Positions 49,832 through 59,800 of a DNA stretch of 64,000 nucleotides are shown here, piece by piece. A model generated the notes under the pieces. That model searched no databases, was not told the DNA's origin, and saw only the letters and a list, made by a program, of their open reading frames with translations. Source of the DNA: Pyrinomonadaceae bacterium (GTDB lineage Bacteria; Acidobacteriota; Blastocatellia; Pyrinomonadales; Pyrinomonadaceae); the NCBI GenBank assembly GCA_028284415.1, contig JANQRU010000004.1, positions 1,178,001 through 1,242,000 on the forward strand. Direction: 5' to 3'. The position numbers and the translations under genes are program-made. Each line of letters begins with the position of its first letter. The stretch's first letter is position 1.

Positions 49832-49942
49832 GTGTCAGTAGCCCGACTGTTAAGGAGAGCTTCTACATCAAAGTCTCAGATTGGAAATACACCTACAGAA
49901 GGTTATCTTAAAAGCCCTTCCTCACGGTCGGGCTACTGACAC
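49832..49942. repeat. AGTAGCCCGAC inverted repeat filling the SDR/recF gap
   Basis: GTGTCAGTAGCCCGAC (49832-49847) and its perfect complement (49927-49942) bound a 111-bp element; the inner parts pair imperfectly (TAAGGAGAGCTT versus AAGCCCTTCCTCA). It begins one base after the SDR stop and ends inside recF, coding for its last six residues and stop. A related AACCCGACTATTAGGAAGGG arm is at 23616. Confidence 0.75.
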
Positions 49943-51028
49943 CATTCCATTTTCAACCGCGATAATATTTGCGTTTTCACCAAATCTCTCTATAAAACTT
50001 TCTTTTGAAGTAGTTACGAAAGTTTGAGTCTTATCTTCTAAAAATTCTAACAATTGCCTAATGCGTTTGTAGTCTAATTCAGCATCAATATCGTCGAGCA
50101 AGAACAGAGGATATTCGTTATGTTGCTCAAAATAAACTGATAAATTAGCAATTTGGAGAATGAGCAAAGCACTTCTTTGTTGTCCTGATGAGCCGTATTT
50201 TCGCAAATCTTTCCCGTCAAATGTTATTTCCAATTCATCACGATGTGTTCCAATGAGTGCGTGTCCCGAATACAATTCGGCGGGAACGCGTAGCTTTAGG
50301 CGTTCGGTAAGAAGTGCGGCATAGTCTGATAGATCGCCTTTTCCTTCAAGCGAAGATACATAACGAATAGAAACTTCTTCACGCTCAAATAATTTCTTTT
50401 CTAAAACCTTATTTAGTCTTTCAATAAAACGTATGCGGGCTTTGTAAATTCTGGTTGCTAATTGAATGAGTTGCTCGTTCCAGGGTTCTAACAGTTCAGT
50501 AACTTTTTCGATGGAGAATTCATTGTCTTTTGCCGATTGCAGAAGTGAATTTTTTTGCTTGATGACGCGGTTATAATCAGAAAGTGTCTGCACAAATGGC
50601 GGATAAATTGAAACAATTCCACCGTCTAGAAATTTGCGTCGTGCCGAAGGTGTTCCGCGGACAATTTCGAGTTCATCAGAATTAAAAATAACGGTATGCA
50701 ATTGACCTAAAAATCCTTGAACGGTTTCTTTTTTGTTGTTTACGGTAAGAGTCTTAGCATTGCCCTGCATTATTACTTGAAGTTTGCGGACAATTTCTTC
50801 GCTTTGGCGGACTTCGCCACGAACGATTGCCATATCAGCATCGAAATTTATTGATTCTTTGAGGCGTGCAGTTTTGAAGGATTTTGTTGTGGCAAGAATA
50901 TAAATCGCTTCGAGCCAGTTGGTTTTTCCGTGTCCATTATCGCCGAAAATGATATTCAAGCCCTTTCCGCATTCAATTTTTCCGTTCAGATTGCGAAAAT
51001 TTTCCGCTTCGACTGACTCAAGCAACAT
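49922..51028 (-). CDS. recF: DNA replication and repair protein RecF
   Basis: A 368-residue SMC-like ATPase: FRNLNG near the N-terminus, Walker A FGDNGHGKTN, the ABC signature YGSSGQQRSALLILQI and Walker B YPLFLLDDIDAELD, so all nucleotide-binding elements are present and length is normal. RecF loads RecA at single-strand gaps with RecO and RecR. dnaA, dnaN and gyrB are not adjacent. The C-terminal VSVARP and the TGA stop are encoded by the inserted repeat at 49832-49942. Confidence 0.95.
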   Translation of the reverse strand: MLLESVEAENFRNLNGKIECGKGLNIIFGDNGHGKTNWLEAIYILATTKSFKTARLKESINFDADMAIVRGEVRQSEEIVRKLQVIMQGNAKTLTVNNKKETVQGFLGQLHTVIFNSDELEIVRGTPSARRKFLDGGIVSIYPPFVQTLSDYNRVIKQKNSLLQSAKDNEFSIEKVTELLEPWNEQLIQLATRIYKARIRFIERLNKVLEKKLFEREEVSIRYVSSLEGKGDLSDYAALLTERLKLRVPAELYSGHALIGTHRDELEITFDGKDLRKYGSSGQQRSALLILQIANLSVYFEQHNEYPLFLLDDIDAELDYKRIRQLLEFLEDKTQTFVTTSKESFIERFGENANIIAVENGMVSVARP

Positions 51029-51163
51029 ACAGATATGTTAACATAAAAAATAGCCAACCGTTTCCACAAAATGCTGGAAAAAACTCTCCTTTAATAATCT
51101 GTGTTAAATAGTGTTTATTATTGTTAAACGCTACAATATAACAGACTCAAAATACAAAAAACT

Positions 51164-51664
51164 ATGAAATTTATTGCTTCCATTATCTTACTTTTAGCCT
51201 TTTCAGTAATTGGTTTTGGTCAACAAAATGTTGGCACAACTGCTCAAAATTTTACTGAAACCACTATAAATGGCGAAAATATCGAACTTGAACAACTTAA
51301 AGGGAAAATTGTCGTTATGACGTTTTGGTCAACAAGATGTCAGATTTGTTCGGTTGAAATTCCTAAACTAAACAAACTGGTCAAAAAATATGATGGCAGA
51401 GAGGTTGTTTTTCTGGGATTAGCGTGGCAAGACAAAGTTAAACTCGAAAAATACATGAGGAAAAAGCCATTTGACTTCAAAATAATTCCACAAAGTTTTG
51501 GAGTTTTACTGAAATATGCCGATAGGGATAGTAAGGGCAGACTCAATATGGGTTTTCCTTCACATTTCGTAGTAGATCAAAACGGACAAGTAGTTTACAA
51601 AGCAAGCGGTTTTAAAAAGGCAGAAAAGATAGATAGTTTATTAGGAAAACTTCTGTCAGAATAA
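51164..51664 (+). CDS. TlpA/ResA-like thioredoxin-fold protein
   Basis: A 166-residue exported thiol-redox protein with a signal peptide (ending GFG-Q). FTETTINGENIELEQLKGK is the TlpA family opening; the CQIC active site in FWSTRCQIC (CxxC) follows, with GFPSHFVVDQNGQVV containing the cis-Pro equivalent. It would act in the periplasm in disulfide reduction or cytochrome maturation. No partner genes are adjacent. Confidence 0.88.
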   Translation: MKFIASIILLLAFSVIGFGQQNVGTTAQNFTETTINGENIELEQLKGKIVVMTFWSTRCQICSVEIPKLNKLVKKYDGREVVFLGLAWQDKVKLEKYMRKKPFDFKIIPQSFGVLLKYADRDSKGRLNMGFPSHFVVDQNGQVVYKASGFKKAEKIDSLLGKLLSE

Positions 51665-51745
51665 TTTTTCTCAAATTTCTTTGGGAGGTTAGCTCAAAAT
51701 CTCCCAAAAGCCTTCATTTGACTCAAGTCTTGCAATTTCAGACTT

Positions 51746-51841
51746 ATGAAAATCAAACGTGAAAATTTTATTTACGAACTTCTCGTGCTTTTCTTTTGGT
51801 TCGGAGCAATCTTTCTTACCAAAAAAATAAAAGACAGATAA
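51746..51841 (+). CDS. Possible 31-residue single-helix membrane peptide
   Basis: ATG 51746-51748 opens a 31-codon frame MKIKRENFIYELL followed by a hydrophobic run (VLFFWFGAIFL) and a basic end (TKKIKDR), a plausible small inner-membrane protein. There is no clear ribosome site, and it is too short for codon-bias support. The rest of the 268-bp gap before the tRNA holds nothing else recognisable. Confidence 0.3.
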   Translation: MKIKRENFIYELLVLFFWFGAIFLTKKIKDR

Positions 51842-51932
51842 ATTTGTAAAATCATCTGTTAATTAAGAGTGAAGTTTTGGGTTTGTTAAAATCCAAAGTT
51901 TGCGATATATTTTCAAATTGCCAATCAAATGC

Positions 51933-52018
51933 GGAGAAGTAGCATAATTGGTAATGCAGCGGTCTTGAAAACCGCCGCCCTTACGGGCTTGCAGGTTCGA
52001 GTCCTGTCTTCTCCGCCA
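51933..52018 (+). tRNA. tRNA-Ser(UGA)
   Basis: An 86-nt class II tRNA with encoded CCA. The acceptor GGAGAAG pairs with CTTCTCC and the D-arm is present. Anticodon stem GCGGT/ACCGC with loop CTTGAAA gives anticodon TGA; a long variable arm (GCCC/GGGC) and T-arm GCAGG TTCGAGT CCTGT follow. The long variable arm and UGA anticodon identify serine (UCN codons). Confidence 0.95.
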
Positions 52019-52034
52019 TAAGTTTTAATTAAAC

Positions 52035-52062
52035 AGCTTTCCGATTTTTCGGGAAGCTTTTT
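52035..52062 (+). terminator. Intrinsic terminator of tRNA-Ser
   Basis: AGCTTTCCGA and TCGGGAAGCT pair (one U.G) around TTTT and are followed by a T-run, 16 bp after the tRNA 3' end. Confidence 0.85.
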
Positions 52063-52119
52063 TGATTTTTAAAGATGTTATGATTGAAAAATAAGATTCA
52101 AAAAAGAGGTTTATAAATT

Positions 52120-52983
52120 TTGATAGAAACAATTATTCCTTATCGTGAGAGAAGTATCGGTGCGTTTAGTGTTCGCAGAGTTTTACCTTTTGCAAAAAGA
52201 CGTTCGGTGGGACCATTTGTTTTTGTGGATGACTTTGGTCCTGTCGAAATTATGCAAAATAATTCGTTGGATGTTTTGCTACATCCACACATTGGTCTGG
52301 CGACTGTAACTTATCTTTTTAAAGGAAAGATGACTCATCGGGATAGCATCGGAAGCGTACAAGTAATCGAACCAGGTGAAGTAAATTGGATGACGGCAGG
52401 AAAGGGCATCGTCCACTCCGAAAGAGTTTCTGATGTTAAAGTTAAGCCAAATGAACAATTACTTGGACTTCAGACGTGGGTTGCACTTCCTGAAAACAAG
52501 CAAGAAATTGAGCCAACATTTTCTCATCATAACAAAGAAGATTTGCCTGTTTTGGAAACTAATGAAATGCGTCTGCGGGTAATTTTAGGTGAAATCTTCG
52601 ATAAAAAATCTCCTGTTGAAACACTCTCCAATCCAGTTTATGCCGAATGTACTTTGAAAAAAGGTGCAGAAATGGAATTGCCGAAAACAATTGAGGATCG
52701 GAGTATATATGTTTTGAAAGGCTCAGTTTTGATTGAAGATGAAAAATTTGATGTTGGTAAAATGATCGTTTTTGAGATTGGCAAAGAGGTGATTATTGAG
52801 GCTGAAGAGGATTCATTTTTTATGATTATCGGAGGCGATAAGCTTGAAAAACAAAGGTTTATGTATTGGAATTTTGTTTCTACATCGAAAGACCGGATCG
52901 AGACCGCCAAAGAAGATTGGAAAAACCGACGTTTCAAAATGATTCCAAAAGAAGAAGGCTTTGTGCCTCTACCAAAATTCTAA
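52120..52983 (+). CDS. Pirin family protein
   Basis: A 287-residue bicupin of the pirin family: GPFVFVDDFGP, then the N-terminal cupin HPHIGLATVTYLFKGKMTHRD with metal-binding His and a later HSERV, plus MTAGKGIVHSE. The C-terminal cupin is degenerate, as usual. Some pirins are quercetin dioxygenases or redox sensors; the role here is unknown. The start is TTG 52120-52122 with AGAGG 10 bp upstream. Confidence 0.85.
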   Translation: MIETIIPYRERSIGAFSVRRVLPFAKRRSVGPFVFVDDFGPVEIMQNNSLDVLLHPHIGLATVTYLFKGKMTHRDSIGSVQVIEPGEVNWMTAGKGIVHSERVSDVKVKPNEQLLGLQTWVALPENKQEIEPTFSHHNKEDLPVLETNEMRLRVILGEIFDKKSPVETLSNPVYAECTLKKGAEMELPKTIEDRSIYVLKGSVLIEDEKFDVGKMIVFEIGKEVIIEAEEDSFFMIIGGDKLEKQRFMYWNFVSTSKDRIETAKEDWKNRRFKMIPKEEGFVPLPKF

Positions 52984-53080
52984 AATTCATTACTTTTGTA
53001 ATCTTTTCGTAAAAACTGCAAATTCCGTAACATTTTTGTTGATTTACATTAATGTTTTGTTATAACTTTAAAGGTAAAAC

Positions 53081-53098
53081 TGAATGAAGATTCATTCA
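53081..53098. promoter_or_regulatory. FadR-type operator palindrome
   Basis: TGAATGAAGATTCATTCA is an 18-bp near-perfect palindrome 22 bp before the TetR gene. It matches the known Bacillus FadR (YsiA) box TGAATGAMTANTCATTCA except at one central position. The site covers the probable promoter of the TetR-acyl-CoA synthetase pair. Confidence 0.75.
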
Positions 53099-53120
53099 TA
53101 TAAAACCATATAAAATACTT

Positions 53121-53744
53121 ATGCCACGATCAGGTCGTTCAAAAACATATACAAGAAACACGATTGCCGATAAATACGAAATTATTTTGCGTGCGGCAAT
53201 CAAAGTTTTTGCCCGTAAAGGGTATTTCAATTCAAAGGTTGCCGATATAGCGAAGAAAGCGAAAATTGCAGATGGAACTGTCTATCTTTATTTCAAGAGT
53301 AAGGAAGAGATTTTGCATTCGATCTTTGACCGTATGATGACGGAATTTATTTCTGAAGGTAAAAAAGAGCTTGCAGAAATTGAAGAGGCTGACAAAAAAA
53401 TCGAAAGAATAGCACAACTTCATTTAGAAAAACTCGGTTCTGATAGAGATTTAGCAGTTGTTTTTCAAGTTCAGCTACGCGGCTCAACGAAGTTTATGCG
53501 TGAATTTTCGGCAGCAGGGTTTGCTGAATATCTGGACATAATCAAAAAAGCTTTTGAAGAAGGACAAAAACAAGGCGTGTTCCGCAAGGATATAAACGCA
53601 ACCGTCTGTGCAAAAATTCTTTATGGGGCATTAGATGAAATGGTTACAAATTGGATTTTGTCCAAGAAAAGGTACGATCTAACACCACTTGCAGATGAGG
53701 TGTTGAAAGTATTTTTCGGTGGAGTGAAAACAAAAACAGCTTAG
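53121..53744 (+). CDS. TetR family regulator, FadR-like
   Basis: A 207-residue TetR repressor. The N-terminal HTH is intact (AAIKVFARKGYFNSKVADIA, AKIADGTVYLYFKSKEEIL); the C-terminal ligand domain (YGALDEMVTNWILSKKRYDL) resembles the fatty-acyl-CoA-responsive FadR/YsiA branch. A FadR-type operator precedes it and a long-chain acyl-CoA synthetase follows after ~40 bp, so autoregulated control of fatty-acid activation, relieved by acyl-CoA, is the likely circuit (inferred from family knowledge). Confidence 0.85.
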   Translation: MPRSGRSKTYTRNTIADKYEIILRAAIKVFARKGYFNSKVADIAKKAKIADGTVYLYFKSKEEILHSIFDRMMTEFISEGKKELAEIEEADKKIERIAQLHLEKLGSDRDLAVVFQVQLRGSTKFMREFSAAGFAEYLDIIKKAFEEGQKQGVFRKDINATVCAKILYGALDEMVTNWILSKKRYDLTPLADEVLKVFFGGVKTKTA

Positions 53745-53781
53745 AACGAGGGAAGAAACGCGATTGTATAGGAGCGTATTA

Positions 53782-55692
53782 GTGATGGAAAAGCAGTACA
53801 CTAATTTAGGAAAAGAAATGCAGAGTGAAGTAGAAAAACAGGTTATTAGAAGAGTAAAAAGAATTCCGCTTTTTGAAGGCGAGCCAAAAACCCTTTCTGA
53901 ATTATTTTATTATGCGAGAGATAAATATAATCGCAAAGATGCCTTAAATATAAAACGAAATGGTGAATGGCATCCAATTTCCTCTGATGAAATTATTGAA
54001 AGAAGTGAAAATATTGCACTTGGGCTTTATTCTCTCGGCATTAGAACGGGCGATCGTGCAGCAATTTTGGCTGCCAACTCTCCTGAATGGACTTTAGCGG
54101 ATGCGGGATGCCAATTTGCGGGCGTTATAGATGTTCCAATTTACACAACTTTAACTTCCGATTCGGTCAAATATATAATCAATGATTCAGGTGCAAAGGC
54201 ATTTTTCTTGCAAGATGTTGAAGCTTTTGAACGAATCGCTGAAATAATTCCCGAATGCGAGACGCTTGAGAAAGTTATATTTTTCGGCTCAGAAATTATT
54301 GATTCAGATGATGCTTTAACGCTTACCGATCTGGAAAAGCTTGGAGCAGAATTAAGAAAAGAAAATCCTGACTTGATTAAAGAACTAACCTCCGCGACAA
54401 AGCCGGATGACACGGCAACATTGATTTATACTTCCGGCACAACAGGCGAGCCGAAAGGCGTTATGCTCTCGCACGAAAATTTGATTTCAAATGTGATTGA
54501 TGCAGGTGAGAAATATAGTTTTTCTCCAAAAGATATTCCACTTTCCGTTCTTCCTCTTTCACACGTTTTTGAACGAACGGGAATGTATCTTTATATTTTC
54601 AATGGAATGGCAGTTTATTATGCTGAGTCAATTGAAAAAGTTGCAGACAATTTACGGGAAGTTCGTCCGACTATGTTCGTGGGCGTCCCAAGAATTTTTG
54701 AAAAAGTTTACGCAAAAGCCAAATTAAAGGCAGCAAATGCAAGTTCCTTACGAGAAAAAATCTTCGATTGGGCAATTGATGTTGGCAAAGAAGTCGCTTA
54801 CAAACGCGAGATGGGAGAAAGTGTTTCAGCAGTTCTCGGAGCAAAACACAGCATTGCCGATAAATTAGTATTTTCCAAATTAAGAGAATTTTTTGGCGGT
54901 AGATTGCGATTTTGCATAACGGGAGGAGCCGCACTTTCAGATTCAGTTTATTTGATATTCAATGGTGCGGGAATTTCGATTATGCAGGGTTATGGTTTGA
55001 CGGAAACTTCGCCCGTTATCTCTTCGAGCAACCCTTTAGGTGTAAAACTCGGAACTTCCGGCAGACCGATTCGCAATGTTGAAGTTCGTTTTGCCAAAGA
55101 TGGTGAAATAGAGGTTTCAGGACCGAATGTAATGCAGGGTTATTACAACAAACCCGAAGCAACGAAAGACACTTTTACCGAAGATGGTTGGTTCAAGACA
55201 GGCGACATCGGCGAAATGGACGGGGATGGCTTCTTAAAAATCACTGACCGCAAAAAAGAACTTTTCAAAACGTCAGGTGGGAAATATATTGCACCTTCAC
55301 CAATCGAACAAATGATTAAAGGTTCACGTTTTGTTAGCCAAGTCGTTTTAATTGGAAACTCCAGAAAGTTTGCCTCGGCATTAATTGTTCCTGATTTTGA
55401 ACAACTTGAAAGCTACGCGAGAAGCCAATCTTGGACACTGAGTAAGCCACAGGAATTTGTTTTGGATACTAATGTCTTGCAACTTTTTGAAAAAGAAGTT
55501 GATATACATTGCGAGGGATTAGCTCGTTATGAAACGGTTAAAAAAATCGCTCTTCTCGAAGAAGAATTAACCGTTGAAGGTGGTGAACTCACACCAACTC
55601 TAAAAATCAAACGTCGAATAATTGACGAAAAGTATCAAACCGTAATTGATAGAATCTACGAAGAAGCAGAAAAAGAAAAACCTGTGAGATAA
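53782..55692 (+). CDS. Long-chain acyl-CoA synthetase (AMP-forming)
   Basis: A ~636-residue ANL-superfamily ligase. Core A3 motif IYTSGTTGEPKGVMLSHENL, A5 GYGLTETSP, A7 GWFKTGDIGEMDGDGFLKIT, A8 DRKKELFKTSGGKYI and the hinge are all present. The C-terminal region with PIEQMIKGSRFVSQVVLIGN matches long-chain fatty-acid enzymes. It activates fatty acids for beta-oxidation or lipid synthesis. The start is GTG 53782 (GGAG 7 bp upstream) or ATG 53785; upstream TTG at 53764 is less likely. The stop codon lies inside the terminator stem. Confidence 0.92.
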   Translation: MMEKQYTNLGKEMQSEVEKQVIRRVKRIPLFEGEPKTLSELFYYARDKYNRKDALNIKRNGEWHPISSDEIIERSENIALGLYSLGIRTGDRAAILAANSPEWTLADAGCQFAGVIDVPIYTTLTSDSVKYIINDSGAKAFFLQDVEAFERIAEIIPECETLEKVIFFGSEIIDSDDALTLTDLEKLGAELRKENPDLIKELTSATKPDDTATLIYTSGTTGEPKGVMLSHENLISNVIDAGEKYSFSPKDIPLSVLPLSHVFERTGMYLYIFNGMAVYYAESIEKVADNLREVRPTMFVGVPRIFEKVYAKAKLKAANASSLREKIFDWAIDVGKEVAYKREMGESVSAVLGAKHSIADKLVFSKLREFFGGRLRFCITGGAALSDSVYLIFNGAGISIMQGYGLTETSPVISSSNPLGVKLGTSGRPIRNVEVRFAKDGEIEVSGPNVMQGYYNKPEATKDTFTEDGWFKTGDIGEMDGDGFLKITDRKKELFKTSGGKYIAPSPIEQMIKGSRFVSQVVLIGNSRKFASALIVPDFEQLESYARSQSWTLSKPQEFVLDTNVLQLFEKEVDIHCEGLARYETVKKIALLEEELTVEGGELTPTLKIKRRIIDEKYQTVIDRIYEEAEKEKPVR

Positions 55693-55713
55693 GAGCAATC
55701 TCACAGGTTTTTC
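55681..55713 (+). terminator. Intrinsic terminator overlapping the acyl-CoA synthetase stop
   Basis: The stem CCTGTGAGAT/ATCTCACAGG is perfect with a 7-base loop and is followed by T5CT3. Its left arm begins three codons before the stop, so the last codons of the gene are also the hairpin. Confidence 0.9.
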
Positions 55714-55729
55714 TTTAAATTGTGCAAAA

Positions 55730-56728
55730 TTAATAATAAATTCTAGTTGCTCCTTGAGTGACTACTGCACCAGCCCCACGAACGGCAGCACCAGTAATTG
55801 TTTCCAAAACAACTTGTCCTACACTTTTCTTTTTCTTTTCAATGTCAATAATATCGTAAGGCTCAAGCATTATATCTTCTCTTTTGCCTTCTCTTATTTC
55901 TTTTAGGTTTATGGAGATAACCTTTCTTTGCTGAGAATTTGGTTTTAAGCGATAAATTTTGACATCTTTTAACTGAGCTCTGTCTCGCGGTCCCCCAACC
56001 ATTGAAATAGCTTGATTTAAAGACAATCCTTTTTCTTTTATGTAAACTCCTCGTGGTTGTACAACTTCACCATTTATGTAAACAGGTGAAGCTTTATCAA
56101 CAAAGATTATGTCTCCTGGATATATTCTGGGATTAGCTTCTTTTATTCCTTTAGTAGCACTACTTAAAGTGTACATCCTTGAAGGGGCAATGGTTCCACT
56201 GTTCGATGTAACCTCCCAGTCAGCTTTTTCATCTTCTGAAGCACATATTGGAAGTTGTGTTCTAACTACCTGAACTGTTCCTCCAGCAGAGTCTTCTTTT
56301 ACACCGCCCGAAAAAGCAATTAACTCCATAAGAGTTGCTTGTTTAGCCAATTCAATTCGTTGTGGTTGCATAATCTCACCATAAATAGTTACAGGAGATG
56401 GTTTTCTGCGTTCGGTTACAGCGAAACTGACCATTGGGTTTTTAAGGTATTTAGCGTAACGCTTTGCAACTTCTGCTCTTAACTCATTTTCTGTTCTACA
56501 ACTTGCTTCTACAGGTTTGTCTTCAACAAAGGGAACAAAAAATTTTCCGTTAGGATCGATTTCAGTCTGGAAGTTGAATTGTTCTTCTCCAAGAACTTTG
56601 ACCTGAATTTTGTCTCCTGGTCCTAATAAATAACCTCTTTGGTCAGCGGAATTAGAAGGAGTTTGAGCAATAACAAAACAAGATAATAATAATAATAATC
56701 CAAAAGCGAATAGAATATTTCTTTTCAT
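55730..56728 (-). CDS. Polysaccharide export protein (Wza-like, SLBB domains)
   Basis: A 332-residue exported protein with a signal peptide (ending VIA-Q). A poly-export domain (YLLGPGDKIQVKVLGEEQF, IDPNGKFFVPFVED) is followed by two SLBB domains (VTIYGEIMQPQRIELA..., VYINGEVVQPRGVYIKEKG). Wza-like proteins form the outer-membrane part of capsule or exopolysaccharide export. No lipobox Cys is visible after the signal. The usual Wzc/Wzx/Wzy partners are not adjacent. Convergent with the acyl-CoA synthetase gene across a terminator. Confidence 0.85.
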   Translation of the reverse strand: MKRNILFAFGLLLLLSCFVIAQTPSNSADQRGYLLGPGDKIQVKVLGEEQFNFQTEIDPNGKFFVPFVEDKPVEASCRTENELRAEVAKRYAKYLKNPMVSFAVTERRKPSPVTIYGEIMQPQRIELAKQATLMELIAFSGGVKEDSAGGTVQVVRTQLPICASEDEKADWEVTSNSGTIAPSRMYTLSSATKGIKEANPRIYPGDIIFVDKASPVYINGEVVQPRGVYIKEKGLSLNQAISMVGGPRDRAQLKDVKIYRLKPNSQQRKVISINLKEIREGKREDIMLEPYDIIDIEKKKKSVGQVVLETITGAAVRGAGAVVTQGATRIYY

Positions 56729-56848
56729 TTCTTTACTTCCTTAAATATAGAGAATTATTTTGCGTTAATAAGAATAGCTTACAAACGAATTTGATTCAAT
56801 ATTTTGTTGCTTAGTTGCAGGGAATCAATATGTAAAGTGGCGGTATTT

Positions 56849-59800
56849 TTAGAATCTTATTGGAGGTGCAATTTGTTTATCAAGCCAAGAGTTGACGGTT
56901 TTTGAGAAGAATTCGATTGTTGGAATATGTCCACCGTCGTAGATTACAAGTTCTTTCGGCTCGCTAAGTGTTTTATAGAGTGGCTCGGCATTGGTTTTTA
57001 AAGGGTTAGCTTCATCATAACGTCCATTTATAATGAGTTTTGGAAGTTTGGAATGCGGAGCAAAATTTATAAAGTTTGCTTCGGGAATCCAGCTTAACCA
57101 TTTTTTATTTAATCCTCCACCGACTAAAATTGCGGAATTATAGCGTTTTTCAACACCAAGGGTTAAAATTCCCAAATTGGCACCATTACTAATTCCTACG
57201 AACGATAGAGATTTGAAGTCAATTTCTTTACGTGTTTCAAGATAATCTAATCCGCGACGTAAATCAGTCATCCAATTGACAGCTTGTTTTCTAAATTCGA
57301 CCGTTTCTCTTTTGGGAGGTTCATAAGTTTTTGGATAAGGTCTTTCATTATACCCTTTGAGAACGACTGTAAATACTGCCCTACCTGATTTTAGGATTGG
57401 CGTTAGAAACATTTCTACAGAGTCTGGGAGAGAGCGAACACCAATTACAACATCACCGGGAGGTAAATAGTGAATTACCTGCAAAGGGTTTTCATAGTTT
57501 TTAGGTAGGTAGAAATAGGCGATTGCCTTTTCATCATTTTCACCCGTGAAAGTAATTTTTTCTCTAGTCCAGCTTTCTGTTTGAGTTGTTTCTATTACTT
57601 TTGCGTTAAGAGGTTTTTTATCATACTGATAATGGGTTAACCAGATTTTGTAATCGTCTTCACTGGAGATTTTATATTCGGGGACTTCGACGGAAGGAAG
57701 GTCTTGTGAACCTTGATTATCTTTTGCATTATTTACAGTTTTTACACATCGAAATCCTAATTTGTCGGAACTGTAAAAACCGGGGTATTCTCCTAAGAAG
57801 CCAAAAGCATAAGGTAAGTCATTCCAAGCTCCTCCGCTTGTTACATAATTATCTACGTTCCGATTCAAAACCCATTCAGACACATTTCCAGCCATATTAA
57901 ATGCTCCGAAAGGACTCATTCCGAATTCAAAGTTTTGAACGGGAATGGTTTGTTTTGCACCGAAATTTGCACGAAAGTCTGTTGTTTCACCTTGCCTAAT
58001 TAATCCCCAAGGCATTGCATTATAGCGAGGGTCACTGATTCCATCACGAGCAGCTTTTTCCCATTGAAAAATTGTTGGTAGCTTTTTACCGCGAAAAGCC
58101 GCATAAGCCGCTGCTTCATACCATGTAATTCCCGTAACAGGAAAGTTTTCTTCGCCTTCAGGAAAGTTTTGATTTGACCAACTGCGAGGAGCGGGTAAAC
58201 CTGTTTTGTCTTTGAAATTCTTGACGGCTTCTTCCAGGGGAATTTCTTCGCCGCCTTTGATAAATGGATATGTCCAAAAAGCTTTGGTCAGATAACCGCC
58301 TTTATCAATAAATTCTTTGAAGTCTTTGTTTGAAACTTCATATTTATCGATATAAAAATCATCAAGTTCGACCTCATTTTGCATTGGGCGAGACCAATTT
58401 ACTAATTTATATTTGCCTTTCGGAACATAAACCATATTTTGGGGAATTTGGTTTGATTCGAGTAATTCGGCTTTGATCTCTATCGGCGGTGAATCAATAA
58501 AATTTCCGTCTATTCTGGGAATCGTCCCTGAAATCGTTCTTTCAAATGGAGCAAAACCTTCTCTTTCAACTTGCAAAATATAATGCCCGCGAGCGATTTG
58601 CATATCTTTAATTGGAGTTGTACCGACTAATTCTCGTTCGGGAAAATTTCCTTTTTCATCGGGTAAAAATCTTTTGAGATAAACCTTTGAACCAGAAGGG
58701 GTTGAGTCAACCGAAAGTTTGTCCGTGATGGTTGGCATTAAATCATTTAATTCTTCGTTGTTGGGAATGTATGTTTGAATTTTTTGTGCTAGATCATAAG
58801 CCTCAAAGTTCTTTTCATTCTTTGCCAATTCAGCGACTTTTTTAACATTTTCACTTGCCCAATTTAGATTTGACTGATGCCACAAATACCAACTACCAAT
58901 TCCAAGCAAAAGTAAAATGATAATCCCCAAACCAATTTGTCCCCAACCTATTTTTTGCCAAAAAGTTTTTGGTTCATCAACAACAATACGCAAACTTTTT
59001 TCGGAACTTTCATCATTTGTATTTAAGAATTTGGCGTTCAAGATAGACGAGCCTGAATCAACGGAAATATGTGTTTCAAGTTGTTTTTCAAACTCAACTT
59101 CTTGACGTAAATTTCTTAAGTCTTCGAGTAATTCTTCGGCAGTCTGATAGCGTTTATCAATATCCTTCTCGAGCAGAAGTAAAATTATCTCTTTTAATTC
59201 GGGATAAAAATTATTTGGGAAAGTTGGTTCATCGTGAAGAATTGAAACAAATTTATCGGCAAGAGATTCACCTTCAAAAGGTTTTTCCCCGACGGTCATT
59301 TCATATAAGATTACGCCCAAACTCCAGAGATCTGTACGGGAATCAACTTTCATTCCGCGGGATTGTTCAGGTGACATATAACTCGCTGTTCCCAAAACCA
59401 GTCCCGATTGGCTCAGAATACTCTTTAGATCATCCCCATTTGTATTTTCAGTTTCAATTTTTTTAGCTAAGCCAAAATCCAGAACTTTAACCTGTGTATT
59501 TTTTGAAACTACAATATTTGCAGGTTTTATATCTCTGTGAATTATTTTGTGTTCATGAGCATCTCCAATTGCTTCAGCAACTTGTGCGGCAATTTTCAGT
59601 GATTGCCGCAGACCTAAGTTTCCTTTTTCTAAAAGTTTCGAGAGAGGCTCGCCTTCGACATATTGCATCACAATAAAACTATGTCCATCAGCTTCACCAA
59701 TCTCGTGAATTGTGCAGATGTTTGGATGCTCTAAAGCCGCAGCAGATTGAGCTTCTCGCAAAAGTCTTTTGTTTGCGTTCAGGTCTAGAGCTGACGAGGG

